Below, one piece after another: positions 25,180 through 32,413 of a DNA stretch of 64,000 bases. A program made the translations under genes and the position numbers. The notes under the pieces are model-generated. The model saw only the letters and a list, made by a program, of their open reading frames with translations, was not told the DNA's origin and searched no databases. Source of the stretch: an uncultured Clostridia bacterium. GTDB taxonomy: Bacteria > Bacillota > Clostridia > Christensenellales > Aristaeellaceae. The first letter of the stretch is position 1. Every line of letters begins with the position of its first letter. The stretch lies in NCBI GenBank assembly GCA_947166385.1, contig CAMVEB010000007.1, forward strand, positions 1 through 64,000. The letters run 5' to 3'.

Positions 25180-26384
25180 TGTCCTTCCTCCTCCTTTGTT
25201 CCTCCGCTCAGCTGATCAAAAGGTTTTTCCAGCGCCTCCGCCGGACTGTCATACGCGCCCGTCAGGAAGATCCCCGCGTGGGAATCCGCCGAGAGCGGAT
25301 ATTCCTTTCCGTTCACCCGCACCAGCCAGACCGCGGGCTGGTCGCCGTCCATCACAATCTCATATTCAAACCGCCGGTTTGCCGCCCCCTGGCTTTTCAG
25401 AAGGTCATAGGCCCAGCCGGCCAGGAATCCCTTTGTCTCCACCGCCGCGATCCGGTCCCCGGCGCGGAACACCAGGCAGTCGATTCCGCTCTTCTGCAGC
25501 CTTCTCAGCAGCTCGCCGTTCAGGTTCCAGACATTTTCCCCTTCCGGGTTTTCCGCTGTCAGCACCAGCGTATCCGGTTTGTCCTTTCCCTGCCATGCCA
25601 TCAGGGTCGCGGTAAATCCGGCGGATTCCGCATCTCCCCGGTTCAGGGTCAGGGCCAGCTCCTCGCCGCCGAGGGTCAGCTGATGCATTTCCCCGCCTGC
25701 GGTGACATCTTCCAGCGCGAGCAGATCGTAATCCGGGCCGGCGGGCACGGTGTTCGGCATATGCTTCACAACAGGAGTAGAAGGGCGGACCGGATAATAA
25801 GGTCCGGGAGGATCCGGCTCCTCTGTCGGCTCCTCCGTCGGTGCTTCCGTGGGCTTTTCTGTGGGCTTTTCGGTTGGCTTCTCCGTCGGTTTTTCCGTCG
25901 GTTTCACCGGTATGCCCTCAAAAGCGCTTTCCGACACCTTTACGCCTTTCGGAACGAAGGAAACATCCAGCTTCACGCAGTTCTGAAAGGCTCTGGATCC
26001 GATCTTCTTCAGCTGTGATTTGTCGGAAAGCTTCACTTTCCGCAGTTTTTTACAGTCCGCGAACGCGTGGCTTCCGATCTTTTCCACCGAGTCAGGCAGG
26101 CGCACAATCTCCAGAGTCTCCAGCCCGCGGAAGGCGCCGGAACCGATCTCCACAATGCCCTTGGGCACTTTCACATCGCCATCCTTGCTGTTGCACTTGA
26201 CCAGCACATCGCCTTCAATCACAAAATCCTTCGCGTTCGGCGCCATCTCCCGCGCCGCGGAAACCTGTGTCGTCTCCGCTGTGCCCCCCGGCAGGAAGCC
26301 GACGGCTGTTACCGCCAGCACCAGGGACAATATGATTCCCGGAATCAAGCCTTTGCGGCTTTTCATTTCTTTCGTTTCCTCCAT
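25176..26384 (-). CDS. BspA-like leucine-rich repeat protein, first gene of module copy A
   Basis: The 402-residue protein has an N-terminal membrane/signal segment (about 10-32), two to three BspA-type leucine-rich repeats (about 65-150: VEIGSGAFRGL, VEKIGSHAFADCKKL, LKKIGSRAFQNCVKL), a Pro-Thr-Glu-Lys repeat stalk (about 163-190) and a ~190-residue C-terminal domain I do not recognise. BspA-type repeats mediate binding at the cell surface in gut bacteria and protozoa (known for the family). It is transcribed from its own promoter at 26467-26439 and leads the operon. Confidence 0.72.
   Translation of the reverse strand: MEETKEMKSRKGLIPGIILSLVLAVTAVGFLPGGTAETTQVSAAREMAPNAKDFVIEGDVLVKCNSKDGDVKVPKGIVEIGSGAFRGLETLEIVRLPDSVEKIGSHAFADCKKLRKVKLSDKSQLKKIGSRAFQNCVKLDVSFVPKGVKVSESAFEGIPVKPTEKPTEKPTEKPTEKPTEAPTEEPTEEPDPPGPYYPVRPSTPVVKHMPNTVPAGPDYDLLALEDVTAGGEMHQLTLGGEELALTLNRGDAESAGFTATLMAWQGKDKPDTLVLTAENPEGENVWNLNGELLRRLQKSGIDCLVFRAGDRIAAVETKGFLAGWAYDLLKSQGAANRRFEYEIVMDGDQPAVWLVRVNGKEYPLSADSHAGIFLTGAYDSPAEALEKPFDQLSGGTKEEEGQ
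25815..25898 (-). repeat. Seven 12-bp in-frame repeats encoding Thr-Glu-Xaa-Pro
   Basis: Seven consecutive 12-base units encode TEKP four times, then TEAP and TEEP twice. They form an extended, charged linker between the leucine-rich repeats and the C-terminal domain of the LRR protein, as in cell-wall-spanning stalks. Confidence 0.85.
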
Positions 26385-26395
26385 GGTTCAAAAAT

Positions 26396-26429
26396 CGGGT
26401 CTCCCTTTAATAGACGATTGAAAGACCCG
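26396..26429. terminator. Terminator-like hairpin in the leader of module copy A
   Basis: CGGGTCT (26396-26402) pairs with AGACCCG (26423-26429). T-rich runs follow on both strands (ATTTTT on the minus strand, TTTTGTTTCATT on the plus strand). Because the promoter at 26439-26467 lies upstream, the hairpin is inside the transcript leader and may attenuate it as well as end GH43 transcripts. Confidence 0.6.
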
Positions 26430-26438
26430 TTTTGTTTC

Positions 26439-26467
26439 ATTATAATCGGAAAGCCTGCCAGAATCAA
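26439..26467 (-). promoter_or_regulatory. Promoter of module copy A
   Basis: Minus-strand TTGATT (26467-26462) and TATAAT (26444-26439) with a 17-base spacer. The -35 overlaps the stop codon of the GH43 gene. Transcription would start near 26432, just before the leader hairpin. Confidence 0.65.
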
Positions 26468-27876
26468 TCCAGCCGGAAGGCCGCAAACTGCAGATGACCC
26501 TGCCCCGCAAAGGTGAAATACAGGCTCTGTACACCGTCCGGAACAGCAATCTCCGCCGCTGTATCATGCCAGACATTGGCATAGCCGATCGGGATGCTGC
26601 CCAGGGATTCTCCGTTCCAGGCGGTCCTGACCTCCATGCAGCCTGTCGCGTAACCCTTGGTCCGGATCGTCACGCGGCGGACTCCGCGGCAGTCAAAGTA
26701 CCGGAAGCCAGCCGTGGCGGAATTCCGCATATTAGCGATATACCCGATCCCTTTTCCGTCATCCCGGATCTCCTGGGTGATTTTCGGAAAGCGGTCGTCC
26801 ATCCACCCGGACCAGGGAAGATAGGTGACCTCGGTATCGGTAAACAGATGGCAGGCAATATAGGCCGGGTACTCTCCCCTGCCTTCCAGCGGACGGACGC
26901 TGCCGCAGGAGGTCATCTCCGCCTGGCGGGCCGTGCCGTCGTCATTGAAAATAAGTTTTTCGAAGCATCCCTGACGGGAATAATTGGTGCCGTTGGTATG
27001 GCGGTGATAGAAAATATACCAGTCATCCCCGATCTTCTCCATGCTGCCGTGATTGTTGGCCGTGTAATACATCGGCTTCTCCGCCGGTTTATAGCTGTCG
27101 ATCCCTTTGTCGCAGCTGGAGATCAGCACCCCTTTGTACTCAAAACCGCTGGTAGGCTCCCGGCTGACGGCATAGCACAGCTCATGAAACTGGATCGAAG
27201 AATAGATGAAGTAATAGAGTCCGCCGCGCTTGCGGATAGAAGGTGCCTCAAAAAACTCATGGCCTTCAAAACCGGTTCCCGCGCCGTACATCACGCCCGG
27301 TGCCACAAAGCGCGGCGCCTCCAGCACGGTCAGCATATCCCTGTCCAGCACGGTCACCATGGCGCCGTGGCGGCTTTTATCCCCGTAACCGCAGAAACCG
27401 GTATACAGATATGTCTTCTCTCCTTCCGTCAGGACGCCGGGATCAAACTGCGGCTCGTCGCCCTCCCGCTCTCCCAGCTTCACACCGTCCGGATAATGCA
27501 CATACCCGTAGAATTCATAAGGTCCGGCTGGCCGGTCCGCTATGGCGACGGAAACCACCCCCCAGGTACTCAGGACATAGTAGAGATAATACCTGCCGTC
27601 CGGTCCCACCGTCACGTCCGGGGCATACAGGTTGCCCTGCAGGTCTCCGTTGTGCGGATCCTGATCCTTACGGTAAATGACGCCCTCATACCGCCAGTCT
27701 CCCAGGCTGTCCGTCGGCGCGGACCAGCAAACATAGTCCCCCATGCAGTACACATCGCCGCCGAAGAAATCATGGGAACCGTATACATACACCCGGTCTC
27801 CGAAAACATAGGGCTCGCCGTCCGGAACGTACTCCCAGTTGGGCAGGTAGGGATTGATCACCTGTTGATGCTGCAT
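26464..27876 (-). CDS. Glycoside hydrolase family 43 protein (arabinosidase/xylosidase type)
   Basis: The 470-residue protein without signal peptide has the five-bladed propeller of GH43: the catalytic base aspartate near residue 19 in NWEYVPDGEP, the pKa-modulating aspartate in LYAPDV, and the acid glutamate in HEFFEAPSIRK. The last ~130 residues form a beta-sandwich resembling a CBM6-like domain (FRYFDCRGVRRVTIRTKG). It probably cleaves arabinose- or xylose-containing oligosaccharides inside the cell. The start at 27876 is backed by GGAGGTG; the longer frame to 28002 is not. It diverges from the DUF5058 genes. Confidence 0.82.
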   Translation of the reverse strand: MQHQQVINPYLPNWEYVPDGEPYVFGDRVYVYGSHDFFGGDVYCMGDYVCWSAPTDSLGDWRYEGVIYRKDQDPHNGDLQGNLYAPDVTVGPDGRYYLYYVLSTWGVVSVAIADRPAGPYEFYGYVHYPDGVKLGEREGDEPQFDPGVLTEGEKTYLYTGFCGYGDKSRHGAMVTVLDRDMLTVLEAPRFVAPGVMYGAGTGFEGHEFFEAPSIRKRGGLYYFIYSSIQFHELCYAVSREPTSGFEYKGVLISSCDKGIDSYKPAEKPMYYTANNHGSMEKIGDDWYIFYHRHTNGTNYSRQGCFEKLIFNDDGTARQAEMTSCGSVRPLEGRGEYPAYIACHLFTDTEVTYLPWSGWMDDRFPKITQEIRDDGKGIGYIANMRNSATAGFRYFDCRGVRRVTIRTKGYATGCMEVRTAWNGESLGSIPIGYANVWHDTAAEIAVPDGVQSLYFTFAGQGHLQFAAFRLD

Positions 27877-27985
27877 GAATATCCACCTCCGAAATTTGTC
27901 CGTATCTATTGTATCCGGAAACCGTGTTTCCTGCAAGTTTTCCGTCTTTTTCTGCCGGATATTGCCCCCGGTTCGCCGGATCCTC

Positions 27986-28014
27986 TTGCATTTCACAGCC
28001 ATATCCCTTATACT
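27986..28014 (+). promoter_or_regulatory. Promoter of the DUF5058-M20 operon
   Basis: TTGCAT (27986-27991) and TATACT (28009-28014) are 17 bases apart, with the start of transcription near 28021, upstream of a leader hairpin. Confidence 0.55.
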
Positions 28015-28030
28015 CTTTGCGAAATACAGC

Positions 28031-28057
28031 CGCCGCTTTCCCCGAGCGGCGCTTTTT
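28031..28057 (+). terminator. Leader terminator/attenuator before the DUF5058 gene
   Basis: CGCCGCT (28031-28037) pairs with AGCGGCG (28045-28051), followed by CTTTTT. It lies between the promoter at 27986 and the ATG at 28092. A second small hairpin (28058-28072) follows just before the RBS. The arrangement suggests conditional termination. Confidence 0.5.
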
Positions 28058-28091
28058 CCTGCCCGAAGCAGGATGAAAAGGAGGGTCTCTG

Positions 28092-28838
28092 ATGTCGGTA
28101 CTCGATCAGCTGAACGGAAGCGGGATCTACCTGATCTGCGGCGGAATCGTCCTGTTCATCGCCATCGTCTGCGTCGTGTTCCTGGTGCGTGCCTGGAAAG
28201 CCGGAAAAGCCCTGGGCATGGATACAGTCCGGATGAAGCGGGCCATAACCTCCAGTGCGACTTTCTCGCTGCTGCCCAGTGTCGGAATTCTGCTGGGTGT
28301 GCTTGCCCTGAGCGGAAGCCTGGGCATTCCGTGGCCCTGGCTGCGGCTGAGCGTCATCGGGGCGCTGCACTACGAAACCCAGGTGGCGGATGCCGCAGCC
28401 GAGCAGCTGGGCATTCGCCTGGGTCAGGATCCCATGACCACCCAGGCCTTCGCCACAATTGCGCTGCTGATGAGCGCATGCATTATGTGGGGCATGATTC
28501 TGACCACGCTCTTCAACAAAAAGTACCTGAAAAAGCTTCAGGGAAAGGATCCTGCCGCAAAGAAGATCGGCGGGTTCGGGGATCTGGCGATGGTTGCCAT
28601 GTTCATCGGTATGGTCAGCGCCTACCTCGGCAGTTATATTGGCGGATTCGTTTCCGGGAACGGCCGGTTTACCTTCTCCGGCAGCTGGACTCCGTTGCTG
28701 GTAGCCGCCGTGTCCGCCCTGGCCATGGCCGGGTTCACCTGGCTGTCGGAAAAGAAGCACTGGGATTGGCTGGACAACTTCTCCATCGCCGGCAGTATGC
28801 TGCTGGGGATGACAGCCGCAGTCCTGGTCGGTCACTGA
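28092..28838 (+). CDS. DUF5058-family membrane protein
   Basis: A 248-residue protein with about six membrane helices. The segment LLPSVGILLGVLALSGSLGIPWPWLRLSVIG (given here only as start and end: LLPSVGIL at about 61, LRLSVIG near 88) and IGALHYE are features I associate with DUF5058 proteins, which are thought to be transporter subunits. It is followed 16 bases downstream by a second membrane protein and then an M20 peptidase, suggesting uptake of a peptide or N-acyl amino acid that is then cleaved; this is inference from context. The RBS AAAAGGAGGG is strong. Confidence 0.68.
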   Translation: MSVLDQLNGSGIYLICGGIVLFIAIVCVVFLVRAWKAGKALGMDTVRMKRAITSSATFSLLPSVGILLGVLALSGSLGIPWPWLRLSVIGALHYETQVADAAAEQLGIRLGQDPMTTQAFATIALLMSACIMWGMILTTLFNKKYLKKLQGKDPAAKKIGGFGDLAMVAMFIGMVSAYLGSYIGGFVSGNGRFTFSGSWTPLLVAAVSALAMAGFTWLSEKKHWDWLDNFSIAGSMLLGMTAAVLVGH

Positions 28839-28854
28839 AAGGAGGCAGTTTCAT

Positions 28855-29541
28855 ATGGAGAAGCAGAAGAACTATGAAGCCTATCTGAAGAATACCCATC
28901 GTCTGGGCCGTGCTGTATCCGTACTGACCCTGGTCATGTTGCTGGGCGCACCGTTCCTGATCGGTCGTCTGCTGGGCACCGCGCCGGATCTCGGCGCCGC
29001 AGCCCGTGGCTTCCTCTCTGTCGGCCTGGTCTGGACCGTTTCCAGTATCGTCGAATACCTGGTCTACACCCCGATGCTCGGCGCCGGCGGCAGCTATCTG
29101 GCTTTTATAACCGGCAATCTGATCAACATGAAGATCCCTTGCGCTATGAACGCCCGGGAATTGGTGGATGCCAAAACCGGCACCGCGGAAAATGAAGTCA
29201 TCTCCACGCTGTCCATCGCCACCTCATCCCTGGTAACGATCCTGGTGCTGGCCGTAGGCGTGCTGCTGATGATCCCGCTGCGCCCGGTGCTGGAAAGCCC
29301 GACCCTGCAGCCAGCCTTCGCAAATGTTGTACCAGCGCTTTTCGGCGCGATGGCCTACAAGTATTTCCGCAAGGATATCCGGCTGGCCGTGGTGCCGCTG
29401 TGCTGCATGTCGCTGCTGTTCATGTTTGTCCCCGCGCTGACCTCTTCCACCAGCTTCATGATCATCCCCAGCGGCGCGCTGGCCATTGGCCTGAGCTATC
29501 TGCGCTGGCGCAAAAGCCGGAAGGGAGCGGATCAGGCATGA
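28855..29541 (+). CDS. Membrane protein, partner of the DUF5058 protein
   Basis: A 228-residue protein with about six membrane helices. I do not recognise a named family beyond its constant place next to the DUF5058 gene. It contains a GAGGSYLAFITGNLINMKIP segment (about 81-100) with a GNLINMKIP motif that could line a substrate path. Its stop overlaps the start of the M20 peptidase gene by four bases, so the three genes are one operon and probably one transport-plus-hydrolysis pathway. Confidence 0.6.
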   Translation: MEKQKNYEAYLKNTHRLGRAVSVLTLVMLLGAPFLIGRLLGTAPDLGAAARGFLSVGLVWTVSSIVEYLVYTPMLGAGGSYLAFITGNLINMKIPCAMNARELVDAKTGTAENEVISTLSIATSSLVTILVLAVGVLLMIPLRPVLESPTLQPAFANVVPALFGAMAYKYFRKDIRLAVVPLCCMSLLFMFVPALTSSTSFMIIPSGALAIGLSYLRWRKSRKGADQA

Positions 29542-30986
29542 TCGCGCTTTATATCCTGGCGGGTATCCTCGGACTGTTGCTGGTGTTGTTGGCCGGATCC
29601 CTGGTTCGGACGCTGTTCGTAAGACCGAAAAAGTCCGCATATGAACCTTCTCCGGATCCGGAACGGGCCAGCGAACTGGCCCGAAAGCTTTCTGCCATGA
29701 TCCGGCAGGAAACCGTTTCCGAGCAGGGCATGCATCCGGTGGAGAAGTTTCGGGCCTTCCACCGGGTGCTGGAAGAGTTATTCCCTCTTGTGCACCGGAA
29801 TCTGGAAAAAACGGAGATCGAGGGAAACCTGCTGTATTTCTGGAAAGGAAAAAGTACTGATCGTCCCCTGGTTCTCATGAGCCACCAGGATGTTGTCCCT
29901 GCGGAAGGGGAATGGATTCATGCTCCCTTTTCCGGGGAGATAGCCGATGGGAAGGTCTGGGGTCGCGGCGCCTCTGACACCAAGTGCTCGCTCATGGCCT
30001 TCTTCCAGGCGGTCGAAGAGCTCCTGCAGGCCGGATATGTCCCGGAAAACGATGTTTATCTCTCCTCCTCCTGCACAGAGGAATGGAGCGGGGACGGCTG
30101 TCCCCGTCTGGTGGAAGAAATGAAAAAAAGGGGCGTTCGCCCCTGGCTGGTCTGTGATGAAGGCGGCGGAATCATCCGGGAGCCCATCGCGGGAATCCCC
30201 GGAAATTTCGCGATGATCGGCGTCTTTGAGAAGGGCAAGGCGGATATCCGCCTGACCGCGCGTTCCGAAGGAGGCCATGCCAGCGCGCCAAAGCCGCATT
30301 CCCCGATCGCCAGGCTGGCGGCCTTTGTGCACGAGGTGGAGACAAAGCCTGTCTTCCGCCGGAAAATGCCGAAAGAAGTCGCTGCCATGTTTGAAACCCT
30401 GGCGCCTTACGCTTCTTTCCCCCTGCGATGGGTCTTCTCCAATCTGTGGCTGTTCCGGCCGGTTCTGCTGAAGGTTCTGCCCGCCATCAGTGCGCAGGCC
30501 GGCGCCATGATCCGCACCACCGTCGCTTTCACGATGCAGAGCGGAGCCGATGCCTGCAATGTCATGCCTCAGGAGGCCACCGTCAGTGCCAACCTCCGGT
30601 TTATTCCGCACCAGGGCATGGATGAAAGCCTGAGGATCATCCGCTCCCTGGCGGAAAAGCATCAGCTGGAAATGGAAGTTCTCCAGGCTTCCGATTACAC
30701 GAAACCCACGGATATCCATGGCGAAGCCTTCCGCCTGGTGGAAAAAACCGTCGCGGAAACCTTCCCCGGCTGCGCCGGCAGCCCCTATGTCATGACCGGC
30801 GCCACAGACGCCCGGTTCTATCAGGAAATCTGCGAAAACATTGTCCGCTTCGCGCCGGTCATCTATGGTCCGGAGCAGATGAAGGGCATGCACGGCCTGA
30901 ATGAGAATATCGAAATCAGCTGCCTGCCCGGCGCCGTGGATTTCTATAAAAACCTGATCCGGGCGAATGGTCTTCCTTCGGTCTGA
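29538..30986 (+). CDS. M20-family metallopeptidase with N-terminal membrane anchor
   Basis: The 482-residue protein begins with one membrane helix (about 3-28). The M20 catalytic domain follows with LMSHQDVVP (first zinc ligand His and the Asp after it, near 115), WGRGASDTKCSL (bridging Asp), CTEEWSGD (catalytic Glu and zinc Glu, near 180), and the final histidine in MHGLNENI close to the C-terminus. A dimerisation domain lies between. M20 enzymes cleave dipeptides or N-acyl amino acids. It is coupled by ATGA to the membrane protein upstream. Confidence 0.87.
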   Translation: MIALYILAGILGLLLVLLAGSLVRTLFVRPKKSAYEPSPDPERASELARKLSAMIRQETVSEQGMHPVEKFRAFHRVLEELFPLVHRNLEKTEIEGNLLYFWKGKSTDRPLVLMSHQDVVPAEGEWIHAPFSGEIADGKVWGRGASDTKCSLMAFFQAVEELLQAGYVPENDVYLSSSCTEEWSGDGCPRLVEEMKKRGVRPWLVCDEGGGIIREPIAGIPGNFAMIGVFEKGKADIRLTARSEGGHASAPKPHSPIARLAAFVHEVETKPVFRRKMPKEVAAMFETLAPYASFPLRWVFSNLWLFRPVLLKVLPAISAQAGAMIRTTVAFTMQSGADACNVMPQEATVSANLRFIPHQGMDESLRIIRSLAEKHQLEMEVLQASDYTKPTDIHGEAFRLVEKTVAETFPGCAGSPYVMTGATDARFYQEICENIVRFAPVIYGPEQMKGMHGLNENIEISCLPGAVDFYKNLIRANGLPSV

Positions 30987-31178
30987 TCCGCAATTTGCCC
31001 GTTTTGCAGGCATATGGATACTCCATCCCCGTTTTTATGCAGGGATGGGAAGGATTCCCTCGTTTGAGGCGTTATATGCTTGACAGCGGCTGATTCTGTA
31101 TGATTCATCATACTTGAACAGATTGCACAAATGGATTTCACGAAGGCCGATGATGGCAGAAATAAAGGAGAGAAGAAA

Positions 31179-31652
31179 ATGAAAAAACTGATAGCTGTTT
31201 CTCTGGTACTGATCCTGATAATCAGTATCTGCGCCCCGGCTTTTGCCGCCTATCCCAAAGCCGCTTTCACCAATGCTTCAAAAAAGCAATGGGTGAGATA
31301 CGGGGATAAGATTTATTGGACACTGAAGCTGAACAGCGGTTCTTACAATATGATCCGGCAGTCTTATTGGGGGTCCGTGAAAAAATACTACCGCTCAAAG
31401 TTTATCATCACCCTGAAAAGAGGGGAAGCGACTCAGCGGGTCATGGACTACTTTTTTACAACAGCAGGCGACTGGACCAATACTTACTGGCTGAAAACGT
31501 CGCATCCTGATCTCTGGATTGTTGATCCTCCCCGCACATCCACAAAGTATGATGTTTATCTCGAAACTTACTTCCGGGACAGCATTTATTCCAGCAATTG
31601 GATCCGTTGCCGTTCGAGAAAGACGTATTTCTACCTGTTCAAGGCGTACTGA
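31179..31652 (+). CDS. Small secreted protein 1 of a three-member family
   Basis: The 157-residue protein has a Sec signal peptide (cleavage near AFA-AYP at 23) and a mature part of about 134 residues rich in Tyr, Lys, Trp and Ser with beta-strand patterning (WVRYGDKIYWTLKL..GSYN, SKFIITLKRG, KYDVYLETYF). The signal peptide and the pattern I/YYG.xIxWxxKxxxxSYN are shared with the proteins at 31848 and 34703. I do not recognise a described family; an Ig-like beta sandwich is a guess. The start follows AAAGGAGAG. It has its own terminator (31690). Upstream, 31023-31048 is a GC hairpin and 31099-31112 a TATGAT/ATCATA dyad. Confidence 0.6.
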   Translation: MKKLIAVSLVLILIISICAPAFAAYPKAAFTNASKKQWVRYGDKIYWTLKLNSGSYNMIRQSYWGSVKKYYRSKFIITLKRGEATQRVMDYFFTTAGDWTNTYWLKTSHPDLWIVDPPRTSTKYDVYLETYFRDSIYSSNWIRCRSRKTYFYLFKAY

Positions 31653-31689
31653 TCTTTGATCCCATACCAGATCCTTCCGAACGCTGATC

Positions 31690-31714
31690 GTCGCTTTCCC
31701 AAAGCGGCGTTTTT
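31690..31714 (+). terminator. Terminator of small secreted protein 1
   Basis: An eight-pair stem (31690-31697 with 31701-31708, one G-T pair), three-base loop, followed by GTTTTTC. Confidence 0.65.
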
Positions 31715-31762
31715 CATTTCACGCGATAAGAATTACTTTATCGTTTTTTAAAAGAAAATCTC

Positions 31763-31791
31763 TTGACACAGATGTGTTTGTTGGTTAAGAT
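31763..31791 (+). promoter_or_regulatory. Promoter of small secreted protein 2
   Basis: Consensus TTGACA (31763-31768) and TAAGAT (31786-31791) with a 17-base spacer, about 50 bases before the start codon. Confidence 0.75.
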
Positions 31792-31847
31792 GTTTTTACA
31801 CGAATCGTTGTTTTTTCGTATTTTATGAAAAAGGAGAGAGGATCATT

Positions 31848-32342
31848 ATGAAAAAACTGATTGCGGTCACTCTGGTGCTGGTTCTGCTGCTGAGTCTCTG
31901 CGCTCCGGCATTTGCTGCACTGCCCACAGCTAAGTTTACAGGAGGGAAAAATGCCCACATTTACTATTCCAGCTATGTAAACTGGAAAGTAAAATTCAAC
32001 TGCGGATCCTATAATAGGGTCAAGAATACCTATGGTGGATATATCTACCGTGCTGCTTTTCAGTTCGTTCTTTCCAAAGGCAGCTTGAAGGAAACCGTAA
32101 TCTGGTACAAAAACGGCAGTATGTATAGTGACTCTAATGGAAGAATCTCCTACTGGGGTACAAATACTGAAAGTTGGACTTTCTATCCCCAGTACAGCAG
32201 CGTCGTTTATAAGCCTGCCTATGGTTATTACAGCAAATGGAAGGTACGGCTTTACAGTTGGTATCGGCCGACTTGGGGTTCCACTGTTTACAACTGGGAG
32301 AAGGCTGGGCATAAATCGACATACCTTTACGTATATCCGTAA
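31848..32342 (+). CDS. Small secreted protein 2 of a three-member family
   Basis: The 164-residue protein has nearly the same signal peptide as protein 1 (MKKLIAV, ICAPAFA/LCAPAFA) and a Tyr/Trp-rich mature domain (about 24-164) with the same opening pattern (AKFTGG, YYSSYVNWKVKFNCGSYN). It has its own consensus promoter and a strong terminator, so it is an independent, probably highly expressed unit. Function unknown; the aromatic-rich beta pattern would suit carbohydrate or protein binding at the cell surface, which is speculation. Confidence 0.62.
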   Translation: MKKLIAVTLVLVLLLSLCAPAFAALPTAKFTGGKNAHIYYSSYVNWKVKFNCGSYNRVKNTYGGYIYRAAFQFVLSKGSLKETVIWYKNGSMYSDSNGRISYWGTNTESWTFYPQYSSVVYKPAYGYYSKWKVRLYSWYRPTWGSTVYNWEKAGHKSTYLYVYP

Positions 32343-32360
32343 TTCATTACCGGTATCAGG

Positions 32361-32388
32361 GTCTCCGCCTGCTGGTGGAGACTTTTTT
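32361..32388 (+). terminator. Terminator of small secreted protein 2
   Basis: A nine-pair stem (32361-32369 with 32374-32382, one G-T), loop TGCT, and six T residues. Confidence 0.85.
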
Positions 32389-32413
32389 CTTATCAAACAG
32401 AGGGGGGTTCTCC

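Noticed and set aside
25815..25898. Regular 12-base repeats that could suggest a CRISPR-like array
   Set aside because: They are contiguous, in frame and encode a Thr-Glu-Xaa-Pro linker; there are no spacers and no cas genes in the window.
31080..31114. TTGACA at 31080-31085 as a promoter of small secreted protein 1
   Set aside because: The only good -10 (TATGAT at 31099) is 13 bases away, too short a spacer; other choices are too far, so no promoter is called.
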